From assembly GCF_003337555.1 (NCBI RefSeq), contig NZ_QPJK01000004.1, positions 223,320 to 287,319 on the forward strand: a DNA stretch of 64,000 bases. Reading direction: 5' to 3'. Below, piece by piece: positions 9,901 through 19,343 of this stretch; the first letter of the stretch is position 1, and every line of letters starts with the position of its first letter. Source of the DNA: Pseudorhodoferax soli (GTDB lineage Bacteria > Pseudomonadota > Gammaproteobacteria > Burkholderiales > Burkholderiaceae_C). Both the position numbers and the translations under genes were made by a program. The notes under the pieces were generated by a model that saw nothing but the letters and a program-made list of their open reading frames with translations, had not been told where the DNA came from and did not search any database.

Positions 9901-10385
9901 GCCTCGGTCCAGCGGGCCGCCTGCGGGCCCATGAGGCGCTGCGCGCCCTCGCTCCACCAGACCGTGCTGGCCTGCAGGTCCCAATCCCACACGGCATCGG
10001 CCATGGCGCGCAGCAGGTGGCGAAAGCGCTCCTCGCCCTCGCGCAGCACGTCCGAGGCCTGCTTGCGCTTGGACACATCGCGCAGCACCACCTGCAACCG
10101 GCCTTCGGGCAGCGGCTGCGCCTGCACCTCGATCCAGCGGCCCAGGCTGGTCGAATAGGACTCGAAGGCCACGGCACAGGACTCGCGCAGGGCCCAGTTG
10201 CACTCGGCCGCGAACGCCGCCTCGCCGGGGGCCTGGAACAAGGCCGCCAGCGTCTGGCCCCGCAAGGCCGCCAGCGAGCGCCGCAGGAGCCGCACCGCCT
10301 TGCCGTTCGCCTCGCGGACCGCACCGCCTGCATCGAGCACGATGCGCGCGTCCGCAGGCACGACTCGGGGTGGGGCAGAGCTCAT
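6942..10385 (-). CDS. PAS/GAF sensor protein with GGDEF and EAL domains
   Basis: A 1147-residue cytoplasmic c-di-GMP turnover protein; no membrane helix is visible. The order is PAS domains (about 10-120 and 125-240), GAF (about 260-420), a second GAF-like segment (about 430-580), PAS (about 590-700), GGDEF (about 715-870) and EAL (about 890-1135). The cyclase motif is intact (RLGGDEFVVML near residue 780). The EAL motif (GVEALVRWQ), DDFGTGYSSLAYL loop and KIDQSFVR are present, so both activities are possible. The gene is convergent with the molybdopterin oxidoreductase and divergent from the DUF2628-SPOR gene. Ligands of the sensor domains are unknown. Confidence 0.9.
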   Translation of the reverse strand: MSSAPPRVVPADARIVLDAGGAVREANGKAVRLLRRSLAALRGQTLAALFQAPGEAAFAAECNWALRESCAVAFESYSTSLGRWIEVQAQPLPEGRLQVVLRDVSKRKQASDVLREGEERFRHLLRAMADAVWDWDLQASTVWWSEGAQRLMGPQAARWTEAGRSWLADLHPEDATRIRAALDAALAGTEDTWTDSFRLQREDGVVVPVSSRAYLVRNAAGRVRRVVGGLADVTLRLQADRELARLSRAQRMLSACNETLIRAESEETLLRGVCRISVDIGGYAMAWVGYAHDDARKTIDVMAHAGDDADFMRGIPMSWAEDGPNGHGPAARTVRDGEVVIVEDIAEDPTFAPWLADAQASGFRGVACLPLRDRQRTFGFFYLYAPDVVQIGRDEIALLQELANNLAFGIGNLQTEQRQRRLHAAVLQVAAAVSASTGDAFFRTMAQHMAQAVSARAAFIGRLHTAERQTVRSIAAVVDGVFRENAEFALAGTPAEPLRHQPSCYTETLPQPSPAMARALGTWRPAAYAGVRLEDSAGELVGMLVTLFDARPPDVELVLSTMQIFAARVGAELERQEQDRRLRRQASLLDLAQDAIVVYGMEHQVLFWSQGAERLYGWRGSEVGADFRVTRLQHDRGAFDQALHDVRARGEWTGELVQTRRDGSTVTVGARWTLVRDEEGAPESVLAIHTDITARKAAEREIQQLAFYDPLTQLPNRLLLMDRLQHALATEHRSGRGGALMFIDLDNFKTLNDTLGHGMGDLLLQQVAGRLQDSVRESDTVARLGGDEFVVMLEDLGQDDQAVVQHARQIGEKILSALNTPFALAGNEHLSTCSIGVAPFHGHTGGVLELLKQADIAMYQAKGAGRNTLRFYDPGLQAAVSARAALEADLRVALAQNALTLHYQPQVNADGEVTGVEALVRWQHAELGNITPAEFIPLAEDTGLIMQLGRWVLRQACFQLARWAQNPATARLDVAVNVSPRQFRHPDFVAQCGSVLARTRADGRRLKFELTEGLLVEDMEGTAAKMAALQAHGVGFALDDFGTGYSSLAYLRRLPLDQIKIDQSFVRALGGDAHNDAIVRTIIGLARSLGLQVMAEGVETAAQRDFLLREGCSDYQGYLFSPPLPAAALPAYFAAAGLSASTSTRQS

Positions 10386-10422
10386 GGAAGCGGTGGTTCT
10401 CCAGCGGCGCCGCAGTCACGGC

Positions 10423-10430
10423 GGGGGGGG
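10423..10430. repeat. Run of eight G in a divergent promoter region
   Basis: An uninterrupted G8 lies in the short space between the starts of the GGDEF/EAL gene (10385, minus) and the DUF2628-SPOR gene (about 10460, plus). Such homopolymers can vary in length by slippage and would change promoter spacing here, but nothing else shows that this one does. Confidence 0.5.
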
Positions 10431-10459
10431 ACACAGTGTAGTTGTGCGACAGTCGCGCC

Positions 10460-11584
10460 GTGCACCCCTCCCCCCAGCCGCAGCCTGCGGCGGACGTCTC
10501 CGCCATGCTGTACCGAGCCGCCATCGGCCCGGACCGCGGCGACCACTATCTGCGGCGCTTCCAGGCACGCGATGGCGGCAACACACAAGCGCCGCGCTGG
10601 CCCCGCTGGCATTGGGGCGGCTTCGTCTCGGCGCTCTCCTGGCTGGCCTGGCGCGGGCTGATCGGTGCGGCCGCGCTCTGGGCCGGCGCCGCACTGCTGG
10701 GCGCCGTGCTGGCGCTGGGCCTGGCGCGGCTCGTGTTCGGGGCCGGTGCCGCGCCGCTGGCCTGGCTGCTGGCGGTGCTCACGCTGGCGGCCTCGCTGGC
10801 CTGGGGCCTGGGCGCGGAACGCCTGTACCACCGCCTGTGCAACCGGCGCATCCTGGCCGCGGTGGCGGCGCACGCCAGCATCGGCGCCGCCTGCGCCGCG
10901 CTGCAGCGCCAGCAGCCCGGCCGGGCGGCGCGCTGGGCCACGCTGCTGGCGCTGCACGGCGCGGTGCTGGCCGCACTGGCCGGGCTGGTGCTGGCCATGC
11001 GGCCGCTGCCGCAACAGCCGCCATCTGAGCGGTTGGCGCCAGGCCCGCAGGCCGCCGCGCTCGCACCCGCCACGTCCGCAGCGCCCACCGCCGCCCTGCT
11101 GCCGATGCCGAACCCCGGCACCGAAGGCCAGCCTGCGCCCGCCCCGGCCCCCCTGGCCAGCACCTCCGCGCCGGCGGAACCCGCCGAGCCGGCCGGCCCG
11201 CCCGCACCGGCGCAGGCGGCATCCGCGGCCGCCACCGCAGCGCCAGCAGCGCCCCCGCTGGCGGCCAGCGTGGCGGCCTCCGCGGCGCGGCCTGGGCGCG
11301 CAGCGCAGGCCGCACCGGACCCCGCGGCGGGCCGCTACGCCGTGCAGATCGGCGTGTTCGCCGAGCCCGCCAACGCCCAGGCGGCGCTGGACCGGCTGCG
11401 CGCGGCCGGCCTGCCGGCGCGCGGCGATGCGGCGGGGCCACCGGGCCGGCTGCGCGTGCGGGCCGGTCCCTTCGCGACACGGGAAGAGGCCCAGCGCGCA
11501 GGCGAGCGCATCCAGGCCCTGGGGCTCCCCGCCGTGCTGGTGCGGCTGCCGGCCGCCCGCCAAGCCGGACCGGCCGAACCGTGA
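10460..11584 (+). CDS. DUF2628 and SPOR domain membrane protein
   Basis: A protein of about 374 residues. The N-terminal part (YRAAIGPDRGDHYLRRFQ, then a Trp/Arg-rich segment and four hydrophobic stretches over about residues 45-185) matches DUF2628 inner-membrane proteins. A long Ala/Pro-rich linker follows (about 190-285). The C-terminus (RYAVQIGVFAEPANAQAAL through RVRAGPFATREEAQ) is a SPOR domain, which binds denuded glycan strands of septal peptidoglycan. The protein is therefore probably anchored in the inner membrane with the SPOR domain in the periplasm, near the division site. GTG at 10460 is my start; TTG 10442 and ATG 10505 are alternatives. Confidence 0.78.
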   Translation: MHPSPQPQPAADVSAMLYRAAIGPDRGDHYLRRFQARDGGNTQAPRWPRWHWGGFVSALSWLAWRGLIGAAALWAGAALLGAVLALGLARLVFGAGAAPLAWLLAVLTLAASLAWGLGAERLYHRLCNRRILAAVAAHASIGAACAALQRQQPGRAARWATLLALHGAVLAALAGLVLAMRPLPQQPPSERLAPGPQAAALAPATSAAPTAALLPMPNPGTEGQPAPAPAPLASTSAPAEPAEPAGPPAPAQAASAAATAAPAAPPLAASVAASAARPGRAAQAAPDPAAGRYAVQIGVFAEPANAQAALDRLRAAGLPARGDAAGPPGRLRVRAGPFATREEAQRAGERIQALGLPAVLVRLPAARQAGPAEP

Positions 11585-11681
11585 CGGCACCCGCGTACGT
11601 CCTCCGTTTGGCGGACCGTGGGGCTGCCTTGCGCAGCGGTGCTCAGTATGCTGTCCGCTCCTGCCACCTCCCGGAGAACAC

Positions 11682-12218
11682 ATGAAAGCAAAGCAGGCGC
11701 TCGCCGCCATCGCGCTGGCCGGCGCATTCGCCGCACCCCAGGCCTGGGCCGACATCGTCTGGAACTGGAGCTACAGCGGCACCGGCATCCAGGCCGGCGG
11801 CACCCTCACCACCGAGGACGCAGCCGATGCCGATGGCTTCCACCTGATCACCGCCATCAGCGGCACGCGCAACGGCGAGCAGATCACGGGCCTGTATCCC
11901 ACGGGCACAGCCATCCCCGGGAACGAGCCGTTCGCACTGGACAACCTGATCCGCTTCGGCCCGCAGGGCCAGATCACGGTGCACGGCTTCGGTTTCAGCA
12001 CGGCCGCGGGGGGCTACGCCAACCCCTTCTACGCGGACTTCTTCGATCCCGCCATCTACATGGAGGTGTTCACCACCGCCTCCAGCTACGAGGAGCTGCC
12101 CGTCGCGTTCACGGCCTCGGTCGTGCCCGAGCCGGCGAGCATCCTGCTGCTGCTGGCAGGGCTGGGGGCGGCGGGCTGGACCGGTGCGCGCCGCCGCCGC
12201 GGGGGTGTGCCGGCCTGA
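11682..12218 (+). CDS. PEP-CTERM sorting domain protein
   Basis: A 178-residue exported protein. It has a signal peptide (MKAKQALAAIALAGAFAAPQ, cleavage near AWA-D), a beta-rich middle, and the C-terminal VPEPASILLLLAGLGAAGW plus a run of Arg. The latter is the exosortase-recognised PEP-CTERM tripartite signal (Pro-Glu-Pro, hydrophobic helix, basic tail). It should be processed by exosortase (EpsH/XrtA type) and delivered to the surface or exopolysaccharide matrix. No exosortase is in the window. A GGAGA ribosome-binding site precedes ATG 11682. The mature part is of the common short PEP-CTERM type with no known activity. Confidence 0.9.
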   Translation: MKAKQALAAIALAGAFAAPQAWADIVWNWSYSGTGIQAGGTLTTEDAADADGFHLITAISGTRNGEQITGLYPTGTAIPGNEPFALDNLIRFGPQGQITVHGFGFSTAAGGYANPFYADFFDPAIYMEVFTTASSYEELPVAFTASVVPEPASILLLLAGLGAAGWTGARRRRGGVPA

Positions 12219-12727
12219 GGCCAGGCTGCCGCGGCCTGCGCCGCGGCAGCCGCACGATGGGGCCACGTCCGACGCCGTGCAGCTGCGCTGCGGCCTATGC
12301 TGCCGGCACGATGCACGAAGACCCCGCCCCCCTCCCGGCCCGCCCAGAAGGCCCGCGCCCCCCCGCGCCCCCCGCGCCACCGACGCTGCAGCAACGGCTG
12401 CGGGCCGTCGACCGGCGGCTGCGCCGCGCCATCGCCGAGCGACCGGTGCTGGCCGCCGTCCTGGCCGCCGCAAGTGCCGCGGTGCTCACGCAGGCGGGGG
12501 CCGTGCTGCTGCGGCGCACCCTGGCCGCCAAGCCGCCGCTGCCATTGCCCCGCCGCATGGCCCGCCCGGCCGCCCGGGCGCCGTGGACTGCGTTCCGCTG
12601 GCGCACGGTCGCGGCGCTGCCTGACAGACAAGACCTGCCCACGGCGGATGATGGCGCCAGGTCGTTCTTCTTCAGACGGCTGCAGGCCGCTCGCACCCCG
12701 CGGTGGCCCAACTTCAAAGGACACAAC
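12219..12727. other. Intergenic region with one doubtful open frame
   Basis: About 500 bp without a firm gene. From ATG 12311 a frame runs with no stop straight into the CsbD-like gene. It would add a Pro-rich start, a short hydrophobic helix (PVLAAVLAAASAAVL) and an Arg-rich stretch. It lacks a clear ribosome-binding site and the CsbD-like gene has its own, so I treat it as unproven. Confidence 0.4.
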
Positions 12728-12976
12728 ATGCTGGAACAGGCACAAGGCACCGTCAACGAAATCGCCGGCAAGGTGCAAGGCGCATTCGGACGCGCCACCG
12801 ACGACACCGCAACCCACCTGGAAGGCCAGGCGCGCGAGACCATGGGCAAGGCGCAGCAGGTGTATGGCGACGCGCTCGACCATGTGCGCGAATCGGCCGT
12901 CAAGAACCCGCTGGGCACCATCGCGATCGCGGCAGGCTTTGGCCTGGTGGTCGGCCTGCTCTGCAGCCGGCGCTGA
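12728..12976 (+). CDS. CsbD-like stress protein with C-terminal membrane helix
   Basis: The 82-residue protein has an N-terminal CsbD-type segment (GTVNEIAGKVQGAFGRAT, then HLEGQARETMGKAQQVYGDA). The C-terminal helix (IAIAAGFGLVVGLLCSRR) resembles those of DUF883/YqjD proteins, which anchor to the inner membrane and can tether ribosomes. CsbD proteins are small general-stress proteins in many bacteria, of unknown biochemical role. An AAAGGA ribosome-binding site six bases before ATG 12728 supports this start over the open frame that extends upstream. Confidence 0.85.
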   Translation: MLEQAQGTVNEIAGKVQGAFGRATDDTATHLEGQARETMGKAQQVYGDALDHVRESAVKNPLGTIAIAAGFGLVVGLLCSRR

Positions 12977-13001
12977 AGGCCTGCGCGGCCTTGCCGCGCT
13001 G

Positions 13002-13450
13002 TCACACGGCCAGGTGCAGGGCCAGGTCCACGGCCTGCGCCGAACGCGCTGGCAGCGCGCAGCACAGCAGTGCCTCGCCAGCCGCCACCGGGAACGCCGG
13101 CGCCTCGGCGTAGGTTCCCCCGCGCTGCAGCACCCGCGTGCTGCACCTGCCGCAACTCCCCCGACACCCGGCCAGCCATATGCCTCGGGCACGTCGAGCA
13201 GGCTGCCGTCGCCGGGTTGCCGGCACGCTTTCTCGATCGATGCCGCCAAGACGATGCCCACCGGCTGCGTAGCCGGCACCCGCATCGCGGGCGCAGCAAT
13301 GGTGCCCGTGCGCCGCAGGGCCGAACTGCCGAATGCCGTTGCATGGATGCGTGCGTCAAGCACCTACAGCGCGCGCAGTCCGTCGTAGGGCTGCGGGATG
13401 AAGTCCGCCGGCCCGCACCGGTAGAAGTCACGGTCGCCGAAGGGAGCCTG
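13002..13450 (-). pseudogene. Decayed NAD(P)H-ferredoxin-type oxidoreductase (FNR plus 2Fe-2S domain)
   Basis: Read on the minus strand, the segment encodes the end of a ferredoxin reductase-like protein in pieces. The NAD-binding end FYRCGPADFIPQPYDGLRAL is followed by an in-frame TAG (13364-13366), then by DARIHATAFGSSALRR in the same frame. A linker continues to GDGSLLDVPEAYGW. After a frame change near 13164-13175 the 2Fe-2S ligands appear in CRGSCGRCSTRV and, after about 25 residues, ALLCCALPA. Intact relatives have C-x4-C-x2-C, but here the first spacing is one residue short. A stop, a frameshift and a small deletion together argue for a true pseudogene. The part upstream of 13450 is not recognisable. 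Confidence 0.72.
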
Positions 13451-13711
13451 CCTGTAGGCAACGCCATGTCGATGCGCCGAGCGCGGTCGTGAGCCTGGGC
13501 TCGGGCGGCCGGCACTGGGCCGCGTCGATCTTGAGGCCGCCAGATGCTGCAAGGCATGCCGCCTTCTTGACGCTTCTCGCTGGGCCCCGTGCGCGCCGCC
13601 CACGCTCTTCTGCGCGGCTTCAGACAGCCGTGCGCCTCCAGCACCAACCGCCACGCGGCCCCCATCCAAGGCTGTTGTCGCCACGCAGCGTGGTTGGGAC
13701 ACGGCGCCGTT

Positions 13712-13749
13712 CGCCGACCTAAAAGCTCCGCTCAGCGGAAACGTCGGCG
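13712..13749. repeat. Nested inverted repeat
   Basis: Outer arms CGCCGAC (13712-13718) and GTCGGCG (13743-13749) enclose an inner perfect hairpin, TCCGC-TCA-GCGGA (13727-13739). No T-run follows on either strand, so it is not a classical terminator. It ends 3 bp before the Crp-type palindrome at 13753. Confidence 0.6.
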
Positions 13750-13752
13750 CCT

Positions 13753-13766
13753 TTAACCCAGGTTAA
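13753..13766. promoter_or_regulatory. Palindromic operator TTAACCCAGGTTAA upstream of the cyclase operon
   Basis: The site has 5-bp half-sites TTAAC/GTTAA around four bases, the geometry used by Crp/Fnr-family regulators. The 17-base string TTAACCCAGGTTAATGC is identical to the one in front of the first Crp/Fnr-type gene (49786-49802), and a two-mismatch copy precedes the second (51234). It lies 132 bp before ATG 13899. Confidence 0.65.
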
Positions 13767-13829
13767 TGCGGGCTGCGGCCCGGCAACCGAGCATTGGCCC
13801 GTTTGACCAGATTTGTAACTAAAAGCAGT

Positions 13830-13849
13830 CTTTTTCTGTCCAGAAAAAG
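13830..13849. repeat. Perfect A+T-rich palindrome
   Basis: CTTTTTCTG-TC-CAGAAAAAG, arms of 9 bp with a 2-bp centre, sits 49 bp upstream of ATG 13899 in an A+T-rich stretch that is unusual for this window. It is a candidate operator or promoter element for the four-gene signalling operon. Confidence 0.6.
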
Positions 13850-13898
13850 GACCAATTCACGCGCTCGATGTCAGCGCTCAAGCACACCTTTCCGATCC

Positions 13899-15272
13899 AT
13901 GAACCATGTGCTGAACAGCGCGCAGAACCCGATCACCGCTGCCCTTTTTGTCGCGATCCGCAAGGCGGTGCTGCTCAGCTGTGCTGCGTTCGCACTGTCG
14001 GCTGCAGCCCAGCCGGACGATTCCGTGCTGGCCCAGGCGCACCGTCTGATGGCGGAGAACCAGGCCGAAGCGGCCTACCGGCTGCTCGAGCCCTGGGAAC
14101 TGGAGCGTGCCGACGACGCACCATTCAGCTACCTCTTCGGCATCGCGGCCCTGGATGCGGGGCATGCGACCCGTGCGATCTTTGCGCTGGAACGCGCGGT
14201 GGCGGTCGCGCCCGACGACAACCTGGCACGTGCAGAACTTGCACGCGCCTATCTCCTGGCCGGAGAGCCGGACCGCGCGCGCACCGAACTGCAGGCTGCA
14301 AGACGTGGCGAGATGCCGCTCGAAGCTGCGGCTGCGATCGACCGGGTGCTCGGCGGGCTGGATGTGGCCCCGGCCAGCACGTCGTCCGCAGCCTGGCGCG
14401 CCTACTTCGAAGGCGTCGTCGGCCATGACAGCAACGTCAACAGCGCGACGGCCGCGGGCCAGTTCGCGCTTCCGGCCTTCGGCGGCATCGTCTTCAACCT
14501 GGACCGCGAGAACCGCAAGCGGGGCGATGCCTTTGCAGGCCTCGGCGCCGGAGCCGCCTGGAGAAAGCCGCTGTCGCCCGCATGGGAACTCGAGGCCGCG
14601 GCGAACCTGCGCGGCACGTTCCACCGCAATGTGCATGCGATGAACAACCGGCAGTACGACGGCAGCTTCGGCGCGTCCTACACCAGCGGGGTGGACAGGT
14701 TCTCCGCCGCGCTGCAAACACTGCAGTACGACATCGACGACCGTGGCTACCGGAGCGCCTCGGGCCTCAGCGCGCAGTGGCAGCGCACGCTGGATGGCCG
14801 GTCGCAACTGAGCGCGTTCACGCAGCTGAGCCGTTTGCGCTATGCGCAGGATCGCGCGCGGGATGCGGACCGCGCCGTGCTCGGCGCCGGCTTCGCGCGC
14901 GCGCTGTCCGATGCACAGCTGGTGTATGCCAGCGTCTATGGCGCCAAGGAGAAGCCACGCCTGGATGGTGTCGCCAACTACGGCCACCACGCGGCGGGCG
15001 TGCGCCTGGGCGGCGAACGTGCGCTGGACGAGACCATCGTCGCCTTCGCTGCCGTGCAGTACGAGAAGCGCCGGTACGGCGGCGCGGAGCCGTTCTTCGA
15101 TACCCGGCGGGTGGATCGCCAGCTCGACGCATCGCTGGGCGTCCACATCACGCCTTCTGCGCCATGGCGCCTGTCGCCGCAGGTGTCCTACGTTCGCGCC
15201 GACTCCTCCGTCGTGCTCTACGACTATCGCCGCGTGGTATGGCAGTTCGCCGTACGGCGGGAGTTCAACTGA
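13899..15272 (+). CDS. Exported TPR protein with outer-membrane beta-barrel domain (surface lipoprotein assembly modifier-like)
   Basis: The 457-residue product has a signal peptide (hydrophobic LLSCAAFALSAAAQ near residues 25-38). TPR-like helical repeats follow (about 40-155: AHRLMAENQAEAAYRLLEP, IFALERAVAVAPDDNLARAELARAYLLAGEPDRAR). The C-terminal 290 residues have many alternating strands and end in an aromatic-rich last strand, WQFAVRREFN. This resembles the DUF560/Slam-like barrels that help display surface proteins. ATG 13899 is chosen because the signal peptide starts shortly after it. It is the first gene of an operon with a FecR-domain protein, an adenylate cyclase and an HD-GYP protein. 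Confidence 0.78.
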   Translation: MNHVLNSAQNPITAALFVAIRKAVLLSCAAFALSAAAQPDDSVLAQAHRLMAENQAEAAYRLLEPWELERADDAPFSYLFGIAALDAGHATRAIFALERAVAVAPDDNLARAELARAYLLAGEPDRARTELQAARRGEMPLEAAAAIDRVLGGLDVAPASTSSAAWRAYFEGVVGHDSNVNSATAAGQFALPAFGGIVFNLDRENRKRGDAFAGLGAGAAWRKPLSPAWELEAAANLRGTFHRNVHAMNNRQYDGSFGASYTSGVDRFSAALQTLQYDIDDRGYRSASGLSAQWQRTLDGRSQLSAFTQLSRLRYAQDRARDADRAVLGAGFARALSDAQLVYASVYGAKEKPRLDGVANYGHHAAGVRLGGERALDETIVAFAAVQYEKRRYGGAEPFFDTRRVDRQLDASLGVHITPSAPWRLSPQVSYVRADSSVVLYDYRRVVWQFAVRREFN

Positions 15273-15284
15273 ACCTGTTTTTCC

Positions 15285-17107
<1,823 letters not shown>

Positions 17108-17111
<4 letters not shown>

Positions 17112-19285
17112 GCCGCGCCGCGTTGAGCCCCGCCCCGACTGCTTCGTACTGGAACTCGGTCGCCCGGCTTCTGGGATGGACGGCCGGCTTGCTGGTGCTC
17201 GTCGGCCTTCTCCTGCAAGAGCCTCTGTGGCTCCAGGCCCTGCGCAACGCCGTCTTCGACCAGTACCAGCGCTGGCAGCCCCGCCAGTACGAGGACGCCG
17301 CAGTGCGCATCGTGGACATCGACGAAGAGAGCCTCGCGCGCATCGGGCAATGGCCGTGGCCGCGCACCTACATGGCGGATCTGGTCACCTCCGCGTCGGC
17401 GGGGGGCGCAGCTGCGCTCGGCTTCGACATCGTCTTCGCGGAACCGGACCGCAGCTCGCCGCTGGAGGTGGCCAGGCACTGGGACCTGACGGTGGCACAA
17501 CGTGCGGCCTTCATGGCGATGCAGGACCACGACGCCTTGTTCGCGCAGGCGATGGATGGGGGCAAGGTCGTGCTCGGCTTCGCCATCCGCCAGGCAGCGC
17601 CGCAGCCTGGCGGCGCGGCGGCGCCTGTCCCCGTCACGGCCGGATTGGTCGAGTTCGGTCCGGGCGCGGCGCCGCATCTGCAGCCGTTCGCGGCCGCGGT
17701 CGCGGCGGTGCCTGCGCTGGCAGCGCATGCCACCGGCCATGGGGCGCTCGCGTTCCTGCCGGACTCGGATGGCGTCGTGCGCAGGGTGCCGCTGCTGCTG
17801 CGCGTGGCAGACCGCACCGTGCCCAGCCTCGTCTCCGAGCTGCTGCGCACCGCCCTGGGCGAAAAGAACCTCCTGGTGCGCAGCACCGACGAGGGCATCC
17901 AGGAGGTGCGGATCGGCGAGTTCTCCATTCCGACGACCCGCAACGGCGAGATGTGGCTGCACTACGCTGCCGCGTCCGCGCACCGGGCGATTCCGGCGTG
18001 GAAGCTGCTGGCCGGCCAGGTCCCGGCCAGCGAGCTGCAGGGAAGGATCCTGCTGGTCGGCAGCTCCGCCCAGGGCTTGCTGGACCTGCGCTTCGGAACG
18101 CAGGGCCATCTGGTGCCGGGTGTGGAAGTGCATGCCCAGGCGCTCGAGCAGATCCTGGGCAAGCACTTCCTGCACCGGCCTGCATGGGCGCGGGTGGTCG
18201 AGGCGCTGGTGCTGCTGGCAGGCGCCGCACTGGCCTGCGCCGTGGCGCTGTCCCAACGTCCGGCGGTGGCCGCGGCCGTGTCGGCCGTTGCACTGGTCGC
18301 GGTCGCTGGCGTGTCCTGGTGGCTGTTCTCGCTGCACCAGATGCTGTTCGACCCGCTGACGCCGGGCATCGGCATCGCCTGCGCCTTCCTGGTTCCGAGC
18401 GTGCAGCGCCACCACATGAGCGACAAGCGCCGCCGCTGGGTGTCGCAGGCGTTCTCTCGCTACGTGTCGCCCAATCTGGTGAGCCACATCGTGCAGAACC
18501 CCGAAGAGCTGGTGCTGGGCGGGAAGCGGCAGACCTGCAGCTTCATCTTCACCGACCTGGAAGGGTTCACGGCGCTGATGGAAGCGATCGATCCCGCCGA
18601 AGCCGTGCTGCTGCTGAACCGCTACCTCGACGGCATGATCGACATCGCCTTCCGGCACCAGGGCACCCTGGACCGGATCGTGGGAGACAGCATCGCCATC
18701 ATGTTCTCCGCCCCCATCGCACAGGCCGACCACAAGGAGCGCGCCGTCGCCTGTGCCCTGGAACTGCAGCGCTTCGCAGCGGCCTTCGCGCAGGCGCAGC
18801 AAAGCACCGGCATCCGCTTCGGCCACACCCGGATCGGCGTGCATGCGGGCGAGGTGATCGTCGGCAACTTCGGCGGCGAAACCATCTTCGACTACCGCGC
18901 GCTGGGCGACCCCGTCAACACGGCCTCGCGCCTGGAGAGCGCCAACGCCCTGCTGGGCACACGCATGTGCATTTCCGAAGCGGTGTTGGGCAGGCAACCG
19001 GCCACGCCGGCCGTTCGGCGGGTCGGCCAGCTGGTCTTCAAGGGCAAGACCAGGCCACTGCTGGTCTTCCAGCCCGCCAACGACGGCCTGGACCATCCCG
19101 TCGACCTGCAGGCCATCGCCGACTATGAACGCGCCTACGCGCTGATGGCCGCGCGCGACCCCCAGGCGCTCGCGGCGTTCGAGCGGCTGGCGCAGACGCA
19201 GGGCGCCGAACCGTTGGTCCGCTTCCACCTGGAGCGGCTGCGCAAGGGCGAGGATGGCGACATCGTCACCTTCACCGCCAAGTAG
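17108..19285 (+). CDS. CHASE2-domain class III adenylate/guanylate cyclase
   Basis: The 725-residue membrane protein has an N-terminal helix (LLGWTAGLLVLVGLLLQ) and a periplasmic CHASE2 sensor (about 45-345; VRIVDIDEESLARIGQWPWPR). Three clustered helices follow (about 360-440), then a class III cyclase domain (about 465-670). Both metal-binding Asp are present (FIFTDLEGFTAL and DRIVGDSIAIMF), with NFGGETIFDYRALGDPVNTASRLE in the purine/transition-state region. The position before VGD is Arg in LDRIVGD, where many cyclases have Lys. No ATG is available. The TTG overlapping the FecR stop gives translational coupling and places the first helix correctly. Product is probably cAMP; cGMP cannot be excluded. 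Confidence 0.87.
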
Positions 19286-19343
19286 TCGCCGAAGGTGACG
19301 ACCCGACCGGCCATCGCCCTTCCGCCGGCCGCGCTGCGCTGCA

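Noticed and set aside
5697-10661. Open frame of about 1650 codons on the plus strand across three genes
   Set aside because: Its translation has no domain and lies over the molybdopterin oxidoreductase and, in antisense, the GGDEF/EAL gene.
12311-12727. Upstream extension of the CsbD-like gene as a fused membrane protein
   Set aside because: The CsbD-like gene has its own good ribosome-binding site and normal family length; the extension is Pro/Arg-rich. Not excluded, but unsupported.
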